Assembly: GCA_947568835.1 (NCBI GenBank)
Contig: OX387611.1
Coordinates: forward strand, 7,196,001 to 7,260,000
Reading direction: 5' to 3'
Origin: Protonemura montana
Lineage: Eukaryota > Arthropoda > Insecta > Plecoptera > Nemouridae
DNA: 64,000 nt
Shown: one piece after another, positions 55,015 through 64,000 of the stretch
How positions within the stretch are numbered: position 1 is the stretch's first letter
Layout: each line of letters starts with the position of its first letter
Program-made: the position numbers and the translations under genes
Notes under the pieces: model-generated
What the model was told of the DNA's origin: nothing
Databases searched by the model: none
What the model saw: only the letters and a program-made list of their open reading frames with translations

Positions 55015-55335
55015 TTATGTACCGTTCTACCATAGCACGTATGTTAAACAAGCTTCGGTTTCTTGTCAAAAGTAAAGGATCTTAAAAGGTGTACTAACCA
55101 TCGTTTCGATGGTTAAGAAATTTTATTCTGTGATTCATCGCAGAAAACTTGCTGAGACTCGATTCATCTTTATTAATGCTCACCACAGCTATTGGAGTGG
55201 TGTATCGATATTTTAAATTATTAAATAGTAATTAGTAAAATTGTGTGATTGGATTGCTTAAGAGGACAGCCGCAAGCGCCATCGGGTGGCACCTACCGTT
55301 ACCACGTGCTGTCGGTTCGTTTGCTCAGGAGGAAA
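55015..55335 (+). repeat. Unclassified dispersed repeat U (copy 5)
   Basis: TTATGTACCGTTCTACCATAG at its start, TATCGATATTTTAAATT in the middle, and CAAGCGCCATCGGGTGGC with ACCTACCGTTACCACG near its end. Overall length and order match copy 1. Confidence 0.75.
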
Positions 55336-58300
55336 GTATTTATCAACGATGGCCCCTCTGACTTTACTTAGAAACTCAACGGTATCATTAAAGTTATTTA
55401 TAAGTAAGGACTTTGTAAAGTTTCGCTCCAGATTATTAATGATTGAAGTGATGTCGAAGAGACGCCCAATTTTTCCGCTAGAGACACATTGATTAACACT
55501 TACTTTTGTCGCAGCACGTTTTAATCAGACTGGCGTCATCGGAACTGGGATCGCGCCCGGGCGCTCGGAAACCGGAAGTCATTACTGAGCAAAGCGAGCG
55601 AAAACGGAAGTAATAGCTTGTCGATTTGCGCATGCGAATATCGAAGTGATTTTTTTTTTCGTAGCCTTCTAGGAATTGATGGGAACGGAAATTATTTTTT
55701 ACCACTATGACGATGTTCTCGGTGGAATGACGTTGAGTTAGCGGTTTTTTTTTTAAGCTTTCATCGTATGGAGAAGTTTTTTTAAACATATCAAGATTTT
55801 GATGTTTTTTTTTTAAATGTCAGCCAAAAAAAAAACGACACTTTACGTTTTTGTTGGACTGTGACATTTTTTGAGTTTTTAAGAGACCGCTATCTTAAAA
55901 ATGACATTTTAGAACGTGTCTAAGAGATGATTTAATTAAAAACACTGTTTTTGCCGTTTTTTGGCTAAGGTACCACTCTTTTGGTAACCAACACGCATGC
56001 CCAAATTTTTTGAATGATGAAACCGTTGGTAAAGTGTAAAATTCTTCATGCAGAGATTTTTTTTTGTGGTTACTTGAGTTTTAAAATCAAATTTTTGTCG
56101 CTCTTTTTATTTGAGTTTGGATTTTCAAGTGAACATTTACCAGTTAATTAGATAAATCAATTAAATCTTAGTACTGAACACAATTTAAAAACTTCTACTG
56201 TTATTTGAAAGATTTTACCTGAAGAAACAATTTGGGAAATTGTATCGAGGCCACGGAGCTATCAGGTAATTTGAATATGATAACAAGCAATAAAGAAACA
56301 GGTTGGTGTACTGTACTCAATGTAGATGAGATTTTTTAAAGAAACTTGTAGGGGGTGTACTTAAAAACTTCAAGTCTAGGGAAGAAAAAAACCTCTGAAT
56401 GGCTGAAAATTGAGCTTAAGAAGCCCCTAGTAGCTTTGCAATGTAAAAAAAAAAAAAAAAAAATCTGGCTGCCCTGAAACATTATTTACAGATCGCAGAA
56501 ATAAAAAGTTCCTTTGAATTAACTTGCATCAACTTGCAAATTAACTTGTATGAACAATAGACGAGAATGACAAGAACAATGCAAATTATTAACATTCTCA
56601 GTTAACTATACCGTGAAACCCACTTTACTATTGACGCTTAGCAATACTAGAATTGTAGAATAATTTACAACACTGACGATACGTAGATTTTTTTAAGTCC
56701 TTTTTAGGACTGCAAGTCAATTTTAACAGAGGAAAAACGTTAAAAACTCCATCTATCCACGGCTCTGAATCACTTTGCTATTCATGTACTAGATCATTAT
56801 TACAAAAAAAACACATTTTTATAAATGTATGGGTATGCGTTTTGAAACTTTCGAATATTAACGAATTATCTGGATAAAGTATCGCTGAGTATTTTTTGTA
56901 TTGCCAGAGAACCTGAGCTAATAATTAAATTTCTGCTCGGCAAACGAGCAGGTATAGGTACCACTCAATGGCTCGTGCAGTTTTTATTTTTAACATTTTT
57001 TTTTCAATTTTGACTTGAAATATCGATGAACTTTTGTGTATTTCTATCTATGAGGTAAGCATAATAACAGATTAATTGATTGTTTAACCAATCGTTGCAA
57101 GAAGTAATGAAATTAAGGTTTTTTAACATTCAAAACGATGGTGACTCCACCTAGCAGCGTCCTCTATTTTATATCCGTAAAGTAGTTATTCATCGAAAAA
57201 AAAAACAGTTTAAAATGAGTATTTTGTGGAACTATAGTAAAATTAATAAGTTTATTGCAAAAAGACGAGAGATATTTGTTTTCAAATAGTTTCCACAACA
57301 AAAAATGAAATAACAACACAACAGCGTAGCACATTTGATTAGGCAATTCACCATTAAATTCAGTTTTGTTCGCGGATGCATGTGAGCTTAAAATTAATCC
57401 TATTTCGCTTCCGTTCCCCTGGTAACCTCTCGGTACATTCAACTGGAAAATAGGAATTGGCATTCCACCTTTCCACCGAATTGCCGAAACAAGTACGTGC
57501 TCTGTTCCCCAAATTGAACACCACAAAAAAAAAAAATAACACGACTAGAAATAATGCTGTTCGTCGAGAAGTACGTGGCAACGTTGAAGTAAGATCTCCA
57601 TTTTCTGTCTTGGGTACAGTGCGTTTAGATGAAGACAGTCGCAAAATGGAAAAATATCAACCTTTACAAATATTTTAAATTGCCTTTCTGGGCTTAGGAA
57701 CTATACGATCATGTTCTTATATTTCTAGTATTAATGAACCAAATACCCTATAATAGGTCCTATGAAATAATAAAGAATTATTATTATTATTATTATTATT
57801 GTCATTATTATCGTTTACAAATGAAAAAACGCTGGATCGTCGTCGTTTCGAATGCTAAGAAACTGTATTTCGTTATTGATAGCACTCTCATTTGAAACTG
57901 GTCAACATTTAAATAACTATCAACTCAAATGTGGTACAAACTTAAATAAATATCAGCTTATCAAAAAGCCAAAACTCAATAATATTCATGTGTTGACGTT
58001 ACAATTAAAAAATGACAGTATTTTTTATAGATCGTTGTTTAAACTGTGACAGAAGGAAGCTTCGTTAAACGGTTGATTTAGATGTATTTAAGTTTGACCC
58101 TGGTCTCAGATAATAAAAGAGAGAACATAAAAACCGACTGTAGTCATAGAAACACAAAACGTTTTGACTAGTGCTGCCGCAAGGTCGTTAAACTCAACTA
58201 AACAGACGCGAGGAGTCGTAAAAAGAGAGCGCCAGTTTCGTGTCGGGGGCTAATTTTACTGTTAAGACAGCGCTCGTCTTGAGTTACACGTCTGTTTCGC

Positions 58301-59277
58301 CACCACTCAGCAGCGGCTCGTTTTACACCTAGGGTTAAACTGAAAGAGGTGGTGTTGTTTAGCTGTGGAATTTGCAAGCGTAGTTGACAATTAATTTGAT
58401 GTTGGATTACAATTTTAATTAAATGGTTCGCCTAAAACGTGTAGTTAGCTAAAAATTAGTAATAAAACTTTTCATTATATCATAGTTTGTTACTTAATTG
58501 ATATATTAAAAAAATTAATAATTGGAAAAGTATAGATCTTGCCAGTTGTTTTGTTAATTTATTTAAATGTATTTCTTGTAAATAAACTTAACCAAAACTT
58601 TGCGCAACATGAGAGAAACACTAAACCATTCAAAATTTGCACTTAAGGGCAATAACAATTCAACGTTTTAGCTATAAATTTGCCTTCAAACGCGCTTAAG
58701 TGCCCCCAGAAATTATCAAGCACCGACCACTAACGCCAAGAAATACCAAAAATAGAACCAACCATTCCAAAACTAGACTATATATATATACGAATAGCCA
58801 ATTGCTTTGTTCGGTAAAACTGTTCAGAAGTTTCGATTCTCAACTATCTCACTTGCACTGACAGTAATCATGCACGCACAATATTTAACTAATTAAGAAA
58901 ACTTCTCATACATTTCATACTCTCTCTTTCTCTCTAGATACACTAATGACCCAATTAATTAAGTACTAAGTAACATTAGAGCTTACTTCTCTGAAAACCA
59001 CAACAGAGCAGCCAACAATAACATCTACGAAATACACAAAGAGCTGGAAAGCATAGAACGTCTTGTTTGTAGTTCCTTAAGCTGACATAATTTAGATGCT
59101 GCAGCATAGTGAGGCAAAACGGACAAAGTCTCGTTCAGTGGCGATATTCGGGGGCAAAATTTCCAAGAAAATCACTATTTATTTTGTAGTCCTGAATAAA
59201 ACCGTGTGCTTTTTTTTTTTATATATTTTTGAAGAACGTCTTGTGTTTACTTGAAAGAATTATACGAAATTTGAGTG
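55336..59277. other. Nearly 4 kb without a recognised gene or repeat
   Basis: A+T-rich with long poly-A (about 56446-56462) and an (ATT)n run at 57779-57800. The 57360-57680 region is open on both strands but split by a poly-A tract, and I see no splice logic. CpG-bearing pockets at 55510-55640 and 58190-58330 have no coding support. Confidence 0.35.
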
Positions 59278-59475
59278 AAAAAAATCAGAACGCTTTTGAT
59301 GAAATATTATTTAGATTGCAAACGCTTGTAATGCGCGGGGTATCATATTATTATGAACACTATAACCGTCTCAAAAATTGATGCCCAAACGGGAACATGT
59401 ATAACCTTTTTATCTCCGTTCCGGCATTCATTTTTGAGACGGTTATAGTGTTCATAATAATAAAAAAATCAAAAC
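59278..59475. repeat. Short palindromic tRNA-bearing element with target duplication
   Basis: Minus-strand tail (GATGAAATATTATTTAG, TTGCAAACGCTTGTAA) to GCCCAAACGG, a ~40-bp loop, then a plus arm ATTTTTGAGACGGTTATAG cut in its tail. Flanks AAAAAAATCAGAAC (59278-59291) and AAAAAAATCAAAAC (59462-59475) differ once. The constant 3' end is on the left here, so the orientation is opposite to 6.2 and 37.3 kb. Confidence 0.85.
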
Positions 59476-60719
59476 TAAACCTTATTATGAAAGATCAAGC
59501 AAATAATGGAAAAAAGTGACTTGATGATGGTTTTTAGACTCATGTCTACTTGATTTATCCTTAGCACAAGTTTTTAGAAAAACTATTTGAACTGGGTTTT
59601 GAATGCTAAGTAAAGAGCTACTAAATTTTAGTGACTTTAAATTTAAAATAAGTGACTTGATGCTGGTGTTTTCATCTAAAGCACCATGACGAGTCACAAA
59701 ACGTGAGTTATAGTAGATTAAATTAGCAAATTTTTACTGATGGAACAATTTTTAACTGGACAATAACAATTGAGTAGGATTTTAAAAAGAAAAATTAAAT
59801 TATCACTACGACGAAAAACGAAAAGCGAACTGGGTTTTAAATGCAAAGTCACAATCGCGGTGTTTTTAAAAACGATCGCAATGTGTTTTAGTAAACCAGA
59901 AATAGACAGAGAGAAATGAAATGAAATGCAGTTCCCGTTTCATTTCAGTTTAGCAGTTCCCTCCCATCAGATACTGTTTTCTTTACCAAAATAGCGAAGC
60001 CATCACGAACCACGAAATCCACCACTGTGTTTATTTATTTTTTTGTTACAAAACACTACTACCCCAGCAACACACAAAGCAAACAACCAAACGACTTTTT
60101 CAACATCTAAGTCTTCATAATTCAGCAGACACCACGCATTGTCCTGGCAGCGCTGCGATCGTAAGCAAAAAAACACAAAATAACTTGCACTACAATTGGT
60201 GTCTGGTGGTGGGATTTCTTGGACAATGTCACGTGACTAATGATCGTGCACTGGCATTGTGTGCGATGACAAATAGTTATGACCGGTACAGCGATGTGTT
60301 TGATCTGTCTGCGTTATGTGTGGGAATGTAATGTATAGGTATGTGTGGTTAGGCATGGTTGGGGTGATATGTTATCGCCGGTGGTAAGATATCGTGCAGT
60401 TGTAATAACACCGTGGCTTAGTGGAGTGTGCAAAGACGAGTCAACTGGGTGGTGTTCACGGGAGATTTACCTTTACTTTTGCCGATTGATCGATTACTTA
60501 TCGTCGCCGGTGCTATTGATATCATACATAAAAAAATTTACTTCCAAGATTTTTTTCAAAAATAGCGGTAATTTAGACTATTTACATTAAACTTAATTTA
60601 ATTTCGATGTTTCACCACTTAAAACTCTTTCTAACCAACAAAAAAAACAAAAAGTGCATTGCAAAAGTCCTAGTTATATAAAATAATGTGGTAAAAACGA
60701 TTTTTTTTTTACATTTTTT
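59476..60719. other. No gene; one foldback fragment
   Basis: 59508-59640 is a minus-strand piece of the foldback family (AGACTCATGTCTACTTG, TTTTGAATGCTAAGTAAAG). The 81-codon plus frame at 60345 has no motif. Otherwise A+T-rich. Confidence 0.35.
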
Positions 60720-61010
60720 TATGATAAGCAACGCTATCAACCTTTCAAAAATTGATGACCAACTGGGGACTCAAACCCAGATATCCATCGGTCGTGGGTG
60801 TTGCTTTAACTAATTTAGCTAATTAGATACGCTCTTGTTGTGTTTATTTTAATGCGCTTTATGAAATTGACGTATCTCTATGGAAGCCAATATGATTCCA
60901 GTGACGCTCAACTGCGTAACATCCATTCAATCTCTTTTAATTCCAAATTGACGTTGGATGCGTTTTAATAAACGTCGCATTAGTGTTTCTAGTAATAAAA
61001 TATATTTCCT
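60720..61010. repeat. Old inverted copy of the tRNA-bearing element
   Basis: A diverged minus unit with tRNA-like part (GGACTCAAACCCAGATATCC, GTGGGTGTTGCTTTAAC) and leader to CCAAATTGACGTTGGATG, followed by a plus-strand tail piece TAGTGTTTCTAGTAATAAAA. Strong divergence marks it as the oldest pair seen. Confidence 0.7.
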
Positions 61011-61298
61011 TACAAAAGCATTTCGGAATGAACATTTCTTTCTAACATTTCCTAAATTATTCATTATAACCTTTCTTAAACATGAGGTAAGAATTGGGAA
61101 TAAAGATAGCCACCAAATAGCTTCAACAACGACGACTCACATCACATATCCATTAAACTTCACGAAGTTCGTTGGTCCACGACCACGCTATGTAATCACA
61201 GACATCAAATCGCCAACGCCGTCCTGGGAGATCGATGAGACTCTGAATGGGGGATTGGGAACACGGGTCTGGAGAGGGGAAGGGATGGTGGAGAGAAA

Positions 61299-61492
61299 TT
61301 AGTATGCAGACCGAACGCTCAATCGGGAGCCGCGCACTATGGCTGGCTGGATCCAGACGTTGCCTTGTTGATCTCTGGTCTCGCGACCGACTACCTGGAA
61401 AGCTGCGGCAAAGATACGCGAAGGGAATTTCTGTTTCTTGTACATAACCAGGTTATCCGGGAGAATGTCGCTATAGTTGAAATTCGGGATTG
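61299..61492 (-). CDS. Weak candidate terminal exon, unrecognised
   Basis: On the minus strand an acceptor-like CACTAG precedes 64 codons to TAA, with an 84-codon open frame overall. The peptide (IPNFNYSDILPDNLVMYK, KQKFPSRIFAAAFQVVG, IQPAIVRGSRLSVRSAY) looks protein-like, and third codon positions are clearly G+C-richer than the surrounding DNA. Against it: the polypyrimidine tract is poor, no nearby poly(A) signal stands out, and the plus strand is also open here. Not recognised as any known protein. Confidence 0.18.
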
Positions 61493-61553
61493 CTAGTGTC
61501 GCTCGTGTGAATTGGGACGTTTGGTGGTGATGAAAATGAAAGAAGGTATACAC

Positions 61554-64000
61554 AAGACTTTAGAATCTAGAACAATCTCTGGAAAAATAAAAATAAATAA
61601 AACTAAAAAACACATTACATTTGGTGACGTGCTGTGGGATCAAACAAATTACTTGTCCTATTTGGAATTTTAGCAAATGTTTTATGATAATGTTTATAAC
61701 AGTTAAGTTTTAAGTTATTAATCAGATCGGTTGAGTTGCTAATAACAAATAAAATATCACTTTTTTTTAGCACCGTTAGTTCAATCAATGTCTAGCTTCC
61801 AGCTTATTTAAAACAAGTGAACGAAACCAGAATCACTTCATCCTGACAGCTTGATGGAACTTAGATCCGTTGACATCTCAAATGACGAGACAAGCAACTT
61901 GTTCGATACTTTCAAAAGCGATTGGTAATTTTGTAAAAATAAAAACCATGTTTTTGGATCAATATTCTAATTTTGGTTACAAAGATCGGCCAAATAAAGT
62001 CTCGTCTCTACTTTCTTCTGTACCTACATTGCGGGACATTGTAAAATTGGTCTTTTTAAGATAAATATAAATATGGTTTATTCAAACTATATGCAGCACA
62101 CTTTGGATTTTTTTTTGTTATTTGCTCAAAAAGCTAACGGCCTTGCTAAAACTTTTTTTTTCATTTTCAGTCCTACTCTAAAAAGTATAACTGCAGAAGA
62201 ATTTATACTTTTTTGGATTAGATTGCAACATTTTTAGCAATTTTATTTCCTTTGGCCAGTTAGATTTTCACCTGACTGTACGTACCTTGGAAATAATGTA
62301 TCCGCTAGGCCGATGAGCGAATTGATTGGGCCGTGAGAGCGAGCGTTCGACGGATGGAGTGGGGGGTAAACCGGGCGAAGGGAGGGAAGGGTCGGGAGGA
62401 AATTTGCAGTCCCTAAATAACGGGAACGTGCCGAAACTTAATCAGGGTCGTCACTCATTAAAACAGGGCCTAGTGGATTCAGACTGGGAATGCCGCAGTT
62501 TTTTTTTTATCCAGTCATAGAAAATCGTGGGTTTGTGTCAATGTATGTGTCAATTGGTTGTGACAATAATGTATTCTGTTGTTTTTACGTCTGTCCTAGT
62601 TTGAGTCCAACGATTTCGGTTCATCGTCACCGTGCATTTTTTTATCGTTTTAAAAATCGAATTTTTAAGCAGTTTAATTTTTTTTTATGAACCAATAATT
62701 TTAGTACATACCAGTGAAGTATTTTAAAGATCAGCATTTACGATCACATATAAAATTTGTCAGACAAACCATTCTCGAAACATGTTAATTTTAGGATTTA
62801 AAATGTTTCTAAATAGTTAAGTTTAAACGCTTTTAAGGAAATTTTCTGAAAAGATTGTTTAAAAACGATTGCGTAGCTTAAATTCTGACAGTTGAAATAA
62901 GGTTTAAATAAAGGCGTGGCAGAAGAAACCCAATCGACCCGCTTTTTTTGCTTATTGTTTAAATAAAAATGACAGAAAAGTCTTGAAAAGTACTATTCAC
63001 GATTAGCATAGAAGGTTCGTTGTCTCTTTAAATATACATTTTTTTTAATTCTTTAAACTTCTTAACTATCTTTGTAGGAGGGCTGAAAAAAATAACTTTA
63101 AACAAAGTTTCAAAAAATCACACCTAATAAAAACTTACCAATATTTAAGCAACCTTGTTTATAACCACATGCAAGCTTGTAAATTGGAAGCACAACGTTA
63201 AAAGGTGTGCTTACTTAGAGAGGTTACGAGGACTTAATCCTTCAATTCCCATTTTCCATTCAAATATAATTCTAGGCCAAAAAGAAAAACATTTCTAGAT
63301 TAGCATAAAGATCAGATTCAATCCACCATATGCAAACGTGTTAAGTTCGTAATTAAAATCCCGCTGTCTGAAGTCCAATTATAGTTTTGAAGTCGCCCAA
63401 ACGGTTTTATCAGCAGACACGCCAGACCACTCTATTCTATTCACTAACCATAACTTTAAATGCAAATAGAAGCCCGAATAGAAGATGAAGTTGTCTAGGA
63501 TATCAGCTATAGCAAGCGTGCCAGATAAAGAGAGAAGAAGAAGTAAACACGAGAAGAGAGAAGCTTCCAGCGCTCAAATAACGGTATGTAGATGCAGAAT
63601 TCGGGAATTAGTAACAATTAAAATGATCGAGACTGACGGCAAAACGGTCTCGCCCGAATTGATTCTGTGGAAATCCAATTATATTACGTGCCACTGCATA
63701 TTCTATTTATTTTAGAATTCGAGAATTCGAGCAGATGCTGTTCGGGCGAGAACCAGTTAGGTTTTGGCAGTTAACGAGGTGGGAGAAGTTTGAATGTTTA
63801 TGACGATGAAAGCTATGTCGTTTACAGCTTTATATGCAATTTAAAGGTGATTTACCTTTAAACGTGATCCTGGTGCAATTTTAAACCTTTAATAGGTAGT
63901 ATAATATTAATTTCAAACCTTGTCTAGTTTTAAATAGATAAAATTCCAAGCGTATTGTGTCAGTAAGTCCTAGATATTTATTATTATTTATATATATATA
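61554..64000. other. No gene seen
   Basis: A+T-rich DNA with homopolymer runs and a TA run at the end of the window. The 62326-62690 and 63485-63715 frames lack recognisable motifs, though the latter is rich in charged residues. Confidence 0.3.

Noticed and set aside
57164-57678. Overlapping frames of 73-120 codons on both strands
   Set aside because: Both strands are open, a poly-A tract crosses the frames, and nothing is recognisable.
57779-57800. (ATT)n run as a special signal
   Set aside because: An ordinary microsatellite.
1-64000. Retrovirus-like or capsid-bearing element remains
   Set aside because: I saw no long terminal repeats, protease, integrase or capsid-type translations anywhere in the window.

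Overview
The window is nuclear DNA of an animal, most likely an invertebrate. It is A+T-rich by eye and dominated by repeats. Evidence for an animal genome: SINEs with a 5S rRNA-like head, tRNA-derived SINEs, a decayed LINE tail, intron-type splice acceptors and AATAAA signals. Nothing fixes the phylum. There are no bacterial-type genes, no CRISPR array and no viral fossil that I can recognise.

Protein-coding content is very thin. Only two plus-strand stretches look like real 3' terminal exons: 14232-14400, followed by several AATAAA signals, and 15816-15929, followed by AATAAA at 15994. A weak third candidate lies on the minus strand near 61.3-61.5 kb. I recognise none of the proteins. Most long open frames are by-products of stop-free tandem repeats or SINEs.

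Layout. 0.7-15.3 kb holds a run of minisatellites (periods 95, 43, 43 again, 68, 54 and 49 bp) among fragments of a tRNA-bearing element. 14-21 kb has the two candidate terminal exons, tRNA-type SINEs and a LINE remnant. 21-36 kb is the densest zone of the 5S-headed SINE, with a 70-bp array, a large palindrome at 24.76-25.05 kb and two SINEs carrying internal 91-bp amplifications. 36-51 kb has a second 95-bp array, several palindromic tRNA-bearing insertions, an 86-bp array and a 114-bp array. 52-64 kb has a second 114-bp array, two more 5S SINEs and a long stretch with little recognisable content.

The most unusual system is the tRNA-bearing element, about 315 bp, found at 16 loci. The tRNA-like part is not at the 5' end, as in ordinary SINEs, but sits between a hairpin-rich leader of about 150 bp and a constant tail. 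At eight loci the element is a head-to-head inverted pair. Two such pairs (6.2 and 37.3 kb) are flanked by perfect 13- and 15-bp target-site duplications, and a short one (59.3 kb) by an imperfect 14-bp one. One end is constant and the other is cut at varying points. This suggests that the palindromes entered the genome as single events, as expected if a reverse transcript folded back and copied itself. The 5S SINE shows a similar tail-out inverted pair at 27.0-27.3 kb.
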